This document shows positions 1 through 11,603 of a stretch of DNA of 64,000 bases, one piece after another. The position numbers were made by a program, and so were the translations under genes. The DNA lies in assembly GCF_013409625.1 (NCBI RefSeq), contig NZ_JACCBF010000001.1, positions 4,901,001-4,965,000 of the forward strand. Direction: 5' to 3'. The notes beneath the pieces were generated by a model. The model saw only the letters and a program-made list of their open reading frames with translations. It was not told where the DNA came from and did no database searches. Within the stretch, counting starts at the first letter, position 1. Each line of letters starts with the position of its first letter. The DNA is from Nocardioides kongjuensis (lineage in GTDB: Bacteria > Actinomycetota > Actinomycetes > Propionibacteriales > Nocardioidaceae).

Positions 1-3381
<3,381 letters not shown>

Positions 3382-3420
3382 GCGAAACGAAGTTCTGGTG
3401 TAAGAGCCAGATCGAGTAGA

Positions 3421-3456
3421 CGAAGGCCCCTGCGAGCTTGCTCGCGGGGGCCTTCG
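3421..3456 (+). terminator. Terminator downstream of rpoC
   Basis: A 16-bp stem (3421-3436 with 3441-3456, one G-T wobble) closes a four-base CTTG loop. It lies 40 bp after the rpoC stop. There is no long T-run, which is common for actinobacterial terminators. Confidence 0.88.
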
Positions 3457-3514
3457 GCGTGTCGAGATCCAGTCGTGAAGCAACCACACCGACCCGCCGC
3501 TCGTTCTACAGGGT

Positions 3515-4045
3515 GTGAACAGGTTCCTGCTTCTGCCCGCCGCCGCGCTCCTCGTGGCGGCGGGGTCGTTCTCCGTGCCGGCGGCCGCCGGCACCCCGTC
3601 CGCCGCCGCTGCCGTCGCGTCCGCGGTCCCGCGTTGCCACAACGCCGACCTGCACGCCCGCTACCGCGCCACCGACAACGGCGCCGGGCACCGGTTCGGG
3701 AAGATCGTGCTGCGCAACGTGTCCGGCCAGCCGTGCCGCACGGGCGGCTTCGGCGGTCTGTCCTACGTCGGCGACGGCAACGGCACCCAGATCGGTGCGC
3801 CGGCGGACAGACAGGGCTCCGGAGGCTCGTTCGTGCTGCGGCCCGGGCAGCGCGCCGTGAGCCGCGTCGACGAGACCGTCGCCGAGAACTACGACGCCGC
3901 GACCTGCAGGCCGCACGCCGTCGACGGGTTCCGGATCTACGTCCCGAACGCCACCCGCTCGCAGTTCGTGGCGCACCCGACCACCGGCTGCCTGGACCCG
4001 GCGGTGCACCTGATCTCGCACACGGCGTACCGGAAGCGGGGATGA
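3515..4045 (+). CDS. Secreted DUF4232 protein
   Basis: A 176-residue protein with a Sec signal peptide (about residues 1-25: basic start, hydrophobic core, small residues before AGTP) followed by a DUF4232-type beta-sandwich domain. Cysteines appear in the spacing usual for the family (RCHNADL, QPCRTGG, ATCRP, TGCLDP) and probably form two disulfides outside the cell. DUF4232 is common in secreted or lipid-anchored actinobacterial proteins and has no known reaction. GTG at 3515 is chosen because it gives a complete signal peptide. No lipobox is seen, so the mature form should be free or cell-wall associated. It stands alone between the rpoC terminator and the next gene. Confidence 0.85.
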   Translation: MNRFLLLPAAALLVAAGSFSVPAAAGTPSAAAAVASAVPRCHNADLHARYRATDNGAGHRFGKIVLRNVSGQPCRTGGFGGLSYVGDGNGTQIGAPADRQGSGGSFVLRPGQRAVSRVDETVAENYDAATCRPHAVDGFRIYVPNATRSQFVAHPTTGCLDPAVHLISHTAYRKRG

Positions 4046-4059
4046 GTCGGGTCGCCTGA

Positions 4060-4071
4060 GAGAATCACGGG
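4060..4071 (+). promoter_or_regulatory. Leaderless -10 element
   Basis: A GAGAAT hexamer (4060-4065) fits the actinobacterial -10 pattern NANNNT and ends exactly 6 nt before the GTG at 4072, which predicts a leaderless transcript. Confidence 0.45.
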
Positions 4072-5310
4072 GTGAGCGCACCCCTGCAGACCGATGTCCT
4101 CGTCGTCGGTGCCGGTCCGGCCGGGTCGGCGGCCGCCGCCTGGGCGGCGCGGGCCGGTCTCGACGTGGTGCTGGCCGACGCGGCGGTGTTCCCGCGCGAC
4201 AAGACCTGCGGCGACGGCCTCACGCCGCGCGCGATCGGTGAGCTGGAGCGGCTCGGGCTGCGTGACTGGGTGCGCTCGCACACCGTCAACCAGGGGCTGC
4301 GCGCGCACGGGTTCGGGCAGACGCTGCACCTGCCGTGGCCCGGTGGCAACCTGCCCGACTGGGGCAGTGCGATCGCGCGGACCGAGCTCGACGACCACCT
4401 GCGCACCACCGCGATCAAGGCCGGGGCGACGGCGCTCGACGGGGCGCGGGCGGTCGAGGTACGCAGGGACGGCGACCGGGTCGCCGCGGTGCTGTTCAAG
4501 GACGGGCGCGAGATCGCCTGCAAGCGGCTCGTCGTGGCCGACGGGGTGCGCTCGTCGCTGGGCAAGGTGCTCGGGCGTGAGTGGCACCGTGACACGGTCT
4601 ACGGCGTCGCCGGCCGCTCCTACGTCACCTCGACCCGCGCCGACGACCCGTGGATCAGCTCGCACCTCGAGCTGCGCGGCGAGCAGGACGAGATCCTGTC
4701 CGGCTACGGCTGGATCTTCCCGCTCGGCGCCGGCACGGGTGAGGTCAACCTCGGCGCCGGCACGCTCGCGACGGCCAAGCGGCCCGCGGACGTGGCGATC
4801 AAGCCCCTGATGAAGTTGTACGCCGACCGGTTGCGTGAGGAGTTCGGTCTCGGTGAGGAGCTGCGCGCCCCGACGTCCGCGCTGCTGCCGATGGGTGGTG
4901 CCGTGTCCAACGTCGCGGGCCGCAACTGGGCGCTGATCGGTGACGCCGCGGCGTGCGTCAACCCCCTCAACGGCGAGGGCATCGACTACGGCCTGGAGAC
5001 CGGTCGGGTGGTCGCCGAGCTGCTCGCCACCTCCCCCGACGCCGACCTCGGTGCGGTCTGGCCCGCGATCCTGCGCGAGCACTACGGGGAGTCGTTCTCC
5101 ATCGCCCGCCGGCTCGCCGGGCTGGTCACCGTGCCCCGGCTGCTGCCGGCGCTCGGGCCGGTCGGGATGCGCTCCGACCTGCTGATGACCCTCGCGCTGC
5201 GCTGGATGGGCAACCTGGTCACCGACGAGGACCGCGACCGCTCCGCGCGCCTGTGGCGCTGGGCCGGACGCCACTCGCTGGCCCGCGACAGCCGCCCGCC
5301 CTTCTCCTGA
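4072..5310 (+). CDS. Geranylgeranyl reductase family FAD flavoprotein
   Basis: A 412-residue FAD-dependent oxidoreductase of the geranylgeranyl-reductase family, which hydrogenates isoprenoid double bonds. In mycobacteria the relative MenJ saturates one unit of the menaquinone side chain, and that is the most likely role here. Visible features: N-terminal dinucleotide motif VVGAGPAGSAAA (about residues 11-22), the family CGDGLTPRA motif after the first domain, GWIFPLG in the middle, and the second FAD motif GDAAACVNPLNGEGI near residue 285. The C-terminus has a short hydrophobic helix that could touch the membrane. GTG start with a -10 hexamer 6 nt upstream. A chlorophyll or archaeal-lipid reductase is less likely in this genome type. 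Confidence 0.9.
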   Translation: MSAPLQTDVLVVGAGPAGSAAAAWAARAGLDVVLADAAVFPRDKTCGDGLTPRAIGELERLGLRDWVRSHTVNQGLRAHGFGQTLHLPWPGGNLPDWGSAIARTELDDHLRTTAIKAGATALDGARAVEVRRDGDRVAAVLFKDGREIACKRLVVADGVRSSLGKVLGREWHRDTVYGVAGRSYVTSTRADDPWISSHLELRGEQDEILSGYGWIFPLGAGTGEVNLGAGTLATAKRPADVAIKPLMKLYADRLREEFGLGEELRAPTSALLPMGGAVSNVAGRNWALIGDAAACVNPLNGEGIDYGLETGRVVAELLATSPDADLGAVWPAILREHYGESFSIARRLAGLVTVPRLLPALGPVGMRSDLLMTLALRWMGNLVTDEDRDRSARLWRWAGRHSLARDSRPPFS

Positions 5311-5348
5311 CGCCCGCCACTAGGGTGGAGGACAGAGGAGGTCAGGCC

Positions 5349-6233
5349 ATGGGGCAGCGGGTGCAGCGGCTGGCGGCGTACGCCGTCATCGTCCGCGGCG
5401 ACCAGATCCTGCTCTCCCGGCTGGCGGAGCGGGTGACCAAGCGCGAGCTGTGGTCCCTGCCGGGCGGCGGCGTCGACCACGGCGAGGACCCGAGGGACGC
5501 GGTCGTGCGCGAGGTCTACGAGGAGACCGGGCTGCACGCCGAGGTCGGCGAGACCGCCCACGTCCACTCGCTCCACGTCGCCGACTCGTGGCGCCGCGGG
5601 CGGCGGGTCGACGCGCACTCGGTGCGGATCGTCTACGAGGGCTGGGTGCCCGCCGACGCCCCCGAGCCGCACGTCACCGAGGTCGACGGGTCGACAGCCG
5701 AGGCGGCCTGGAAGCCGATCCCCGCCGTGCTCGACGGCACCGTGCCGACCGTCAGCCTGGTGACCGACGCGCTCGCGTCGTACGCCGTGCGCCAGCGGCA
5801 GCGCACCGCCGCCTACGCCTACGTCGTGCGCGACGACGCGATCCTGCTGACCCGCACCTCCGACCTCGCCCCCGACCCCGGGACCTGGCACCTGCCGGGT
5901 GGCGGGATCGACCACGGCGAGTCGCCCGCCGACACCATCCGCCGCGAGCTGTGGGAGGAGTGCGGGCTCGAGGGGGAGGCCGGCGAGCTGCTGACCGTGC
6001 TCGACCACCACTTCACCGGCACCGCGCCCAACGGGCGCGAGGAGGACTTCCACGCGATCGGGATCATCTACCGCGCCGAGGTCGGGCCGGGGGAGCCGCA
6101 CGTCGTGGAGGAGGACGGCACGACCGACCTCGCCGCGTGGGTGCCGCTGGCCGACGTGGCCGAGCGCAGGATCAAGGTCTACGGCTCGGTCCGGGCCGCC
6201 ATCGAGGCGGCCGGCGATAACGTGTCGGCGTGA
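5349..6233 (+). CDS. Tandem double-Nudix hydrolase
   Basis: A 294-residue protein made of two complete Nudix hydrolase domains. Both Nudix boxes match the consensus GX5EX7REUXEEXGU: the first at about residues 38-60 (GGVDHGE, REVYEETGL), the second at about 184-206 (GGIDHGE, RELWEECGL). Both keep every catalytic glutamate, so both sites should bind metal and cleave a nucleoside-diphosphate-linked substrate. The two halves resemble each other, including the TAAYAYV / LAAYAVI openings, which indicates internal duplication. The start at 5349 is set by a GAGGAG Shine-Dalgarno (5335-5340). Its stop overlaps the next GTG by four bases, so the two genes are probably cotranslated. Substrate unknown. 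Confidence 0.88.
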   Translation: MGQRVQRLAAYAVIVRGDQILLSRLAERVTKRELWSLPGGGVDHGEDPRDAVVREVYEETGLHAEVGETAHVHSLHVADSWRRGRRVDAHSVRIVYEGWVPADAPEPHVTEVDGSTAEAAWKPIPAVLDGTVPTVSLVTDALASYAVRQRQRTAAYAYVVRDDAILLTRTSDLAPDPGTWHLPGGGIDHGESPADTIRRELWEECGLEGEAGELLTVLDHHFTGTAPNGREEDFHAIGIIYRAEVGPGEPHVVEEDGTTDLAAWVPLADVAERRIKVYGSVRAAIEAAGDNVSA

Positions 6234-7516
6234 GCCCGGAGCACAGCGAGACCGTCTTCACCTACGCCGCCCCCGCCCTCAAGTTCGGGCGGGGTGCCGC
6301 CGCCGAGGTCGGGTACGACGTCCGTGACTGGGGCGCGCGTCGTGCCCTCCTGGTCACCGACCCGGGGGTGCTGGCCGCCGGCCACGCCGAGACGGTCGCG
6401 GCCTCGCTGCGCACCCACGGCGTCGAGGTCCTCACCTACGCCGGCGCGCGGGTGGAGCCGACCGACGCCTCCCTGGAGGAGGCGGTCGCGTTCGCCCGCG
6501 GCGAGGGTCCGTTCGACGCGGTGGTGGCCGTCGGTGGCGGCTCCGCGATCGACACCGCGAAGGCGGTCGCGCTGCTCGTGACAAACCCGGGCGAGCTGAT
6601 GGACTACGTCAACGCGCCCATCGGCAAGGCACGGGCCCCTCAGCAGCCGGTGCTGCCGCTGGCCGCCGTACCGACCACGACCGGGACCGGCGCGGAGTCG
6701 ACCACGATCTGCGTGATGGACGTGCTGGCGCTCAAGGTGAAGACCGGCATCAGCCACCCCGCGCTGCGCCCGCGCCTGGCCGTCGTCGACCCGGCGCTGT
6801 CGGCGACCCAGCCCGCGGGCGTGATCGCGGCGGCCGGGATGGACATCCTGTGCCACGCGCTGGAGAGCTACACCGCCCGTTGGTACGGCGAGTTCCCGGC
6901 CAAGGAGCCGCAGCAGCGGGTGCCGTACTGCGGCTCGAACCCGATCGCGGACCTGTGGTCGGAGAAGGCGATGGGGATGCTGTCGGGGGCGTTCCGGGCC
7001 GCTGTACGCGCGGCGCGCGAGGGCGACGACGGCGGCGAGGCGGCCGAGCAGATGGCGCTCGCGGCGACCTTCGCCGGCCTCGGGTTCGGCAACGCGGGCG
7101 TGCACATCCCGCACGCCAACGCCTACCCGATCGCCGGCCGGGTCCGCGACTTCCGCCCCGCCGACTACCCGCAGGACGAGGCGATGGTGCCGCACGGCAT
7201 GGCCGTCGCGCTCACGGCGCCGGAGGCGTTCCGGTTCACCTTCGACGCCGCGCCCGAGCGGCACCTGCGCGCCGCGCAGCTGCTCTCGCCGGGGGTCTCC
7301 GGCTCGGACGCCTCGGTGCTCCCGGGCGTGATCGCGTCGTTGATGCGCGACATCGGGATCCCCAACGGCCTGGCCGAGGTCGGCTACGGCGCCGGCGACG
7401 TCGACGCGCTGGTCGAGGGCGCCCTCCAGCAGCAGCGGCTGCTCGCCACCGCGCCCAAGGAGGTGGCCGGCGAGGACCTGGCCACGATCATGACAGCCTC
7501 GCTCGAGCACTGGTGA
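6230..7516 (+). CDS. Iron-containing alcohol dehydrogenase, hydroxyacid-oxoacid transhydrogenase type
   Basis: A 428-residue group III iron alcohol dehydrogenase. The NAD(P)-binding half shows VGGGSAIDTAK near residue 103; metal-binding residues are visible in MDILCHALESY, HIPHANAYP and VPHGMAVAL. The long insertion with an EFPAKEPQQR-like stretch and the overall layout match hydroxyacid-oxoacid transhydrogenase (ADHFE1-type), which oxidises 4-hydroxybutyrate while reducing 2-oxoglutarate, but an ordinary NAD-linked alcohol or lactaldehyde dehydrogenase cannot be excluded. GTG start overlaps the Nudix stop (GTGA). No iron-responsive site is visible upstream. Confidence 0.88.
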   Translation: MSPEHSETVFTYAAPALKFGRGAAAEVGYDVRDWGARRALLVTDPGVLAAGHAETVAASLRTHGVEVLTYAGARVEPTDASLEEAVAFARGEGPFDAVVAVGGGSAIDTAKAVALLVTNPGELMDYVNAPIGKARAPQQPVLPLAAVPTTTGTGAESTTICVMDVLALKVKTGISHPALRPRLAVVDPALSATQPAGVIAAAGMDILCHALESYTARWYGEFPAKEPQQRVPYCGSNPIADLWSEKAMGMLSGAFRAAVRAAREGDDGGEAAEQMALAATFAGLGFGNAGVHIPHANAYPIAGRVRDFRPADYPQDEAMVPHGMAVALTAPEAFRFTFDAAPERHLRAAQLLSPGVSGSDASVLPGVIASLMRDIGIPNGLAEVGYGAGDVDALVEGALQQQRLLATAPKEVAGEDLATIMTASLEHW

Positions 7517-7541
7517 TCGTGGCCGGCGGAGCCCGCCACCG

Positions 7542-7553
7542 TAGGATTGCCGG
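7542..7553 (+). promoter_or_regulatory. Leaderless -10 element
   Basis: TAGGAT (7542-7547) followed by 6 nt and then GTG at 7554. The match to the actinobacterial -10 consensus and the spacing predict a transcript that begins at the start codon of the small membrane peptide. Confidence 0.6.
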
Positions 7554-7640
7554 GTGAACCCCCGTCACCGCCGCCTGATCATCCCGGCCGCGCTGGTGGC
7601 ACTCCTGCTCATCGTCCTCGTGACGTCCCTGGTCAAGTGA
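7554..7640 (+). CDS. 28-residue single-pass membrane peptide
   Basis: A short frame of 28 codons: a basic N-terminus (MNPRHRR) followed by about 19 hydrophobic residues rich in Leu, Val, Ile and Ala, ending TSLVK. It has its own leaderless-type -10 element, and its stop overlaps the GTG of the methyltransferase by four bases (GTGA at 7637-7640), which is the usual arrangement for a translated upstream partner. It is therefore probably a real micro-protein anchored in the membrane, or at least a coupling peptide for the next gene. No function is recognisable. Confidence 0.6.
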   Translation: MNPRHRRLIIPAALVALLLIVLVTSLVK

Positions 7641-8830
7641 GCAGCGGGTCCCTCGACGAGGCGCTGGCGCGGGTCCGGGCGGACCTGCTGGCCGACGAGC
7701 GCCTGGTGCGGGCCGTCGCGTCGGGGCGCCGCAAGGCCGCCGTGCCCCCGTGGCGCCGGGTCGAGCTGCGGTGGGTGGACCTCAAGGCGGGGCGGCACCT
7801 CCAGGTCGTCCGGTACGACGCCACCCAGGCGCACACGGCCAACCACCTGCGCGGAGAGGCGGCCGAGCAGGCCGTCGACGCGCTGCTGGCCGAGCCGTTC
7901 GGCAACTGGACCGTCGAGACCGCGCAGCAGCAGCTCAGCCTGCGGGTGACCAAGAAGGGCGCCGCGCTGGTGCACACGGCGCAGCGGTCGGGAGAGGTGC
8001 CGGCCGAGCGGGGGCACGACCGGGCCAAGGAGCGGCTGCTGCCCGGGGACGACCCGGTGTTCGCCGCGCTCGGGCTGGCCGACGCGCAGGGCCGGATCAA
8101 GCCGAGCCGGATGGCGAAGTACCGCCAGGTCGAGGACTTCCTGCGGATCCTGGACCGCTCGGTCACCGAGGCGATCGCGAAGAGCCGGCTGCGCAGGCCG
8201 ACGCCGGACGAGCCGCTGCGGGTGGTCGACCTGGGCTGCGGCAACGGCTACCTCACCTTCGCCGCGCAGCGCTACCTCAGCGAGCGGCGCGGCCTCCCCG
8301 TGCGGGTCACCGGCGTCGACGTGAAGGAGCAGTCGCGCGACCACAACGCCTCGGTCGCACGCGAGCTCGGCATCGACGCCACGTTCGTCGCCGGCACCAT
8401 CGGCGAGGCCCAGCTCGAGCAGGCGCCCGACGTCGTGCTCGCGCTCCACGCCTGCGACACCGCCACCGACGACGCGCTCGCCCGCGCGGTCGAGTGGGGC
8501 GCGCCGCTCGTGCTGGCCGCGCCGTGCTGTCACCACGACATCGCGGCCCAGCTGCGGCGCACGGAGCCGCCGGCGCCCTACGCCGCCCTCGTGCGCGACG
8601 GCATCCTCCGCGAGCGGTTCGCCGACACCCTCACCGACACGCTGCGGGCCCTGCTGCTGCGGCGTGCCGGCTACCGGGTGGACGTGATGGAGTTCGTCGA
8701 CAGCCAGCACACGCCGCGCAACACCCTGCTGCGTGCGGTGCGCGGTGGCGCCGCCGCCGACGACGGGGAGTACGACGCCCTCGTGGCCGCGTGGGGTGTC
8801 CGCCCCCGCCTCGGGGAGCTGCTCGGGTGA
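7637..8830 (+). CDS. SAM-dependent methyltransferase
   Basis: A 397-residue class I methyltransferase. The N-terminal 190 residues form a family-specific domain (with RVTKKGAALVH and KYRQVEDFL); the Rossmann domain starts near residue 195 with motif I VVDLGCGNGYLTF, then VTGVDVKE and ALHACDTAT. The cysteine/histidine motif PCCHHD near residue 297 is typical of Methyltransf_32-type proteins related to GSTCD and to putative RNA methyltransferases. The substrate is not known. GTG at 7637 was chosen because it overlaps the small peptide stop; the next gene overlaps its own stop in the same way. Confidence 0.82.
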   Translation: MSSGSLDEALARVRADLLADERLVRAVASGRRKAAVPPWRRVELRWVDLKAGRHLQVVRYDATQAHTANHLRGEAAEQAVDALLAEPFGNWTVETAQQQLSLRVTKKGAALVHTAQRSGEVPAERGHDRAKERLLPGDDPVFAALGLADAQGRIKPSRMAKYRQVEDFLRILDRSVTEAIAKSRLRRPTPDEPLRVVDLGCGNGYLTFAAQRYLSERRGLPVRVTGVDVKEQSRDHNASVARELGIDATFVAGTIGEAQLEQAPDVVLALHACDTATDDALARAVEWGAPLVLAAPCCHHDIAAQLRRTEPPAPYAALVRDGILRERFADTLTDTLRALLLRRAGYRVDVMEFVDSQHTPRNTLLRAVRGGAAADDGEYDALVAAWGVRPRLGELLG

Positions 8831-9777
8831 GGAAGCTCGTCGCCGCGGTCCTGCTGGCGCCCTTCGCGATCGGGTTCCTCTCGCCGGGTGCCGCGGTCGA
8901 GCCGCCTGCCCCCGACCCGGTCTTCCACTTCACCGACCCCGAGATCACCGAGTCCAGCGGACTGGTCGCCCGCGACGGCCTGGTCGTCACCATGAACGAC
9001 TCCGGCGACGGCAACCGGGTCTTCACGGTCGACCCGGCCACCGGTGACACCGTGGGCGTGACCCGCTGGCAGGGCGACGCCACCGACATCGAGGCACTTG
9101 CCCCGGCAGGCAGGGGAGAGGTGTGGGTCGGCGACATCGGCGACAACGCGGGCTCGCGCGACCACGTCGAGGTGGCCCGGGTGCCCTTCGGTCGCGGCGA
9201 CCGCGAGGTGCACGCGCCGACGTACCGGCTCGTCTACCCCGACGGCCCCCACGACGCCGAGACCCTGCTCGCCGACCCCGCGACCGGCCGGCTCTACGTG
9301 GTCGCCAAGGAGTTCATCGGCCGCCTGTACGCCGCCCCCGAGCACCTCGACCCCGACGGGCCCAACCGGCTGACGGCCGTCGACGAGGTCCTCGGCATCG
9401 CCACCGACGGCACCTTCACGCCGGACGGCAAGCACCTCGTGCTGCGCAACTACGGGCAGGCGGCCATCTACACCTGGCCCGGGCTGCAGCGGGTCGCGCA
9501 GGTGGACCTGCCGCGCCAGCAGCAGGGGGAGGGGCTCGCGATCAGCGAGTCGGGCGAGGTGCTGGTCGGCTCGGAGGGCGCGGCGGCCGAGGTGCTGCGG
9601 GTCGACCTGCCGCTCGAGGGGGCGTCGGCGTCGCCGTCTGAGCAGGTGGAGGAGGACGGCGAGCGGGCACCCGTCCGTGCGGAGGAGCAGCGGTCGTGGT
9701 GGCCGTGGGCGCTCGGCGGCGTCGCCGGTGTGGTGATGATCGGGGTGCTGCTGCGCTCGCTGCGTCCGAGGGACTGA
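8827..9777 (+). CDS. Secreted or membrane-anchored beta-propeller-like protein
   Basis: A 316-residue protein with an N-terminal signal peptide (residues 1-22) and a C-terminal transmembrane helix (WALGGVAGVVMIGVLL) after a charged, acidic linker, ending in a basic tail. The extracellular part has repeated strand-turn blocks such as VFTVDPATGDTV, LLADPATGRLYVV and GTFTPDGKHL, which resemble propeller blades of PQQ/SdiA-type repeats. It is therefore a type I membrane protein with a likely binding role, not an obvious enzyme. Its GTG overlaps the methyltransferase stop (GTGA), so the two are probably cotranscribed. No specific family name can be given. Confidence 0.72.
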   Translation: MRKLVAAVLLAPFAIGFLSPGAAVEPPAPDPVFHFTDPEITESSGLVARDGLVVTMNDSGDGNRVFTVDPATGDTVGVTRWQGDATDIEALAPAGRGEVWVGDIGDNAGSRDHVEVARVPFGRGDREVHAPTYRLVYPDGPHDAETLLADPATGRLYVVAKEFIGRLYAAPEHLDPDGPNRLTAVDEVLGIATDGTFTPDGKHLVLRNYGQAAIYTWPGLQRVAQVDLPRQQQGEGLAISESGEVLVGSEGAAAEVLRVDLPLEGASASPSEQVEEDGERAPVRAEEQRSWWPWALGGVAGVVMIGVLLRSLRPRD

Positions 9778-9805
9778 TCCGCCGGGTTCGGGGCACCTCC
9801 CCGAC

Positions 9806-10756
9806 GTGGCCCGGCTTCGTCGTACGTCCCCCGACGAGCCGGGATGGACCCGGCGCCGGGCCGGGCGCGGGTTCGTCCACCTCGGTCTCGACGGCCGGCC
9901 TCTGGGCCCCGAGGACGCAGCCCGGTGCAAGGCGCTGGTGATCCCGCCGGCCTGGACCGACGTGTGGATCTGCCCGCGGCCCAACGGTCACCTGCAGGCG
10001 GTGGGCACCGACGCGGCCGGCCGGCGACAGTACCTCTACCACCCGGACTGGGTGGAGCAGCGGGCGACCGAGAAGCACGAACGGGTGGTCGGGCTCGGAC
10101 GCCGCCTGCCCCGGGTGCGCGAGCGGGTGCTCGCCGACCTCGCCGACGACGACCTCGGCTCCCGGGCGACCTGCGCGCTGGCGGTCCGGCTGATCGACCT
10201 GGGCTGCTTCCGGATCGGCAACGACGTGTACGCCGAGGAGTACGGCTCCTTCGGCCTGACCACCCTCGAGCGCCAGCACGTGCGCCGCTCCGGGGACGCG
10301 CTCGTCTTCGAGTTCACCGGGAAGTCCGGGATCGAGCACCACGTGGAGATCGACGACCCGGTCGTCGTCGAGGCGCTCGACCGCCGGCGCCGCCGTCGGC
10401 GGCAGGACCGTCGGCTGCTGGACGTGACCGGGACCGACGTCAACGACTACCTGCGCGAGGTGAGTGGGATGGACGTCACCGCCAAGGACTTCCGGACCTG
10501 GCACGGCACCGTGCTCGCCGCCGCTGCGCTGGCGGGGGCACCCGGACCGGATGCGTCGAGGACGGCCCGGCGGCGCGCCGTCACGGCGGCGATGCGGGAG
10601 GTCGCGGAGTTCCTCGGCAACACCCCCGCGCTGGCCCGGTCGGCCTACGTCGACCCACGGGTCGTCGACGCGTACGAGGAGGGCCGCACCATCCGGGTGC
10701 CCTCGGGCGCGACACGGGAGCAGTTGGAGCGGGCGACGCTGCGGCTGCTGACCTGA
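9806..10756 (+). CDS. DNA topoisomerase IB, poxvirus type
   Basis: A 316-residue type IB topoisomerase, which relaxes supercoils through a 3'-phosphotyrosyl intermediate. Visible signs: the N-terminal domain with VIPPAWTDVWI, a catalytic-domain arginine in FRIGNDVYAEEYGSFGLTTL (start of that block near residue 132), the lysine loop EFTGKSGIEH, an Arg-His pair in KDFRTWHGT and the candidate nucleophile tyrosine near residue 281 in ARSAYVDP. Length is normal for the bacterial enzyme. GTG start; translated 28 bp after the preceding gene. It is an accessory enzyme in actinobacteria; its role in the cell is poorly known. Confidence 0.93.
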   Translation: MARLRRTSPDEPGWTRRRAGRGFVHLGLDGRPLGPEDAARCKALVIPPAWTDVWICPRPNGHLQAVGTDAAGRRQYLYHPDWVEQRATEKHERVVGLGRRLPRVRERVLADLADDDLGSRATCALAVRLIDLGCFRIGNDVYAEEYGSFGLTTLERQHVRRSGDALVFEFTGKSGIEHHVEIDDPVVVEALDRRRRRRRQDRRLLDVTGTDVNDYLREVSGMDVTAKDFRTWHGTVLAAAALAGAPGPDASRTARRRAVTAAMREVAEFLGNTPALARSAYVDPRVVDAYEEGRTIRVPSGATREQLERATLRLLT

Positions 10757-10772
10757 TGTCGGCGGGTGGTGG

Positions 10773-10784
10773 AACGATCGGCAC
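10773..10784 (+). promoter_or_regulatory. Leaderless -10 element
   Basis: AACGAT (10773-10778) lies 6 nt before GTG at 10785. It fits NANNNT but is weaker than the other examples in this window. Confidence 0.3.
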
Positions 10785-11090
10785 GTGACCGAGCACGAGT
10801 TCACCGCCGAGCTGTGGCGCTGGCAGGCGCGCGACGAGGAGTCCGGCGGCGCCTGGTTCTTCGTCAGCCTGCCGTTCGAGGTGTCCGACGTGATCGACGA
10901 GGCGGGGCCGCGCAAGGGCTTCGGCAGCGTCCGGGTCGAGGTGAGCGTGGGCGCCAGCACCTGGCGCACGTCGGTGTTCCCGAGCGCCGAGGAGAAGACG
11001 TTCGTGCTGCCGGTGAAGAAGGCCGTCCGCACGGCCGAGGGCCTCGTCGAGGGTGGACCGTGCACGGTCCGGCTCCGTACGGTCGACTGA
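10785..11090 (+). CDS. DUF1905 domain protein
   Basis: A 101-residue protein that is a single DUF1905 domain: FTAELWRWQ at the N-terminus, AWFFVSLP, a conserved GFGSVRVEVSVG strand pair and WRTSVFPS. The fold is a small beta-barrel found alone or fused to bacteriocin-protection (YdeI-like) domains; no enzymatic activity is established. Its stop overlaps the next ATG by one base (TGATG), so it is translated together with the macro-domain protein. Confidence 0.85.
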   Translation: MTEHEFTAELWRWQARDEESGGAWFFVSLPFEVSDVIDEAGPRKGFGSVRVEVSVGASTWRTSVFPSAEEKTFVLPVKKAVRTAEGLVEGGPCTVRLRTVD

Positions 11091-11581
11091 TGGACATCGA
11101 GGTCGTCGAGGGCGACATCACCGCGCAGGAGGTCGACGCGGTCGTCAACGCCGCCAACCGCCGGATGCGCGGTGGCGGCGGCGTCGACGGAGCGATCCAC
11201 CGGGCGGGTGGGCCGGAGGTCCTCGCCGACTGCGTACGACGCTTCCCGGCCGGCCTGGCGACCGGTGACGCCGGCTGGACCACCGCCGGCCTGATGCCCG
11301 CGCACTGGGTGATCCACGTGGTCGGCCCCAACCACAACGCCGGCGAGACCGACCGGAGCCTGCTCACCTCCTGCTACCGCCGGGCGCTCGAGGTCGCCGA
11401 CGAGCTCGGCGCCCGCTCGGTCGCCTTCCCGCTGGTGAGTGCCGGCGTCTACGGCTGGCCGCGGGAGGACGCCGTCGACGCCGCCCTGGAGACGCTGCGC
11501 GCGACGCAGACCCAGGTGGAGGTCGCCCGGATGGTGGCGTTCGGGCGTTCGGCCTACGAGCTCATCGCGGGACGGTTGTAG
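11090..11581 (+). CDS. Macro domain protein, probable ADP-ribosyl hydrolase
   Basis: A 163-residue single macro domain of the MacroD / YmdB type, which removes ADP-ribose from acidic residues or deacetylates O-acetyl-ADP-ribose. Signature blocks are present: VEGDITAQEVDAVVNAAN at the start, the glycine loop MRGGGGVDGAIHRAGG with the catalytic-site Asn/Asp pair, and the phosphate loop PLVSAGVYGWP near residue 115. Start ATG overlaps the DUF1905 stop. The pair could act in ADP-ribose metabolism or defence against ADP-ribosylating toxins, but no transferase partner is next to it. Confidence 0.9.
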   Translation: MDIEVVEGDITAQEVDAVVNAANRRMRGGGGVDGAIHRAGGPEVLADCVRRFPAGLATGDAGWTTAGLMPAHWVIHVVGPNHNAGETDRSLLTSCYRRALEVADELGARSVAFPLVSAGVYGWPREDAVDAALETLRATQTQVEVARMVAFGRSAYELIAGRL

Positions 11582-11603
11582 ACCTCATCCAGCGGTCGGG
11601 TCG

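Noticed and set aside
3937..5274. Long minus-strand open frame of 445 codons over the flavoprotein gene
   Set aside because: It is the antisense shadow of a well-supported FAD gene; composition is low-complexity Arg/Gly/Pro and no motif is seen.
7547..7636. N-terminal extension of the methyltransferase before GTG 7637
   Set aside because: The upstream codons are shared with the 28-residue peptide in another frame and read as untranslated sequence; the GTGA overlap marks the start.
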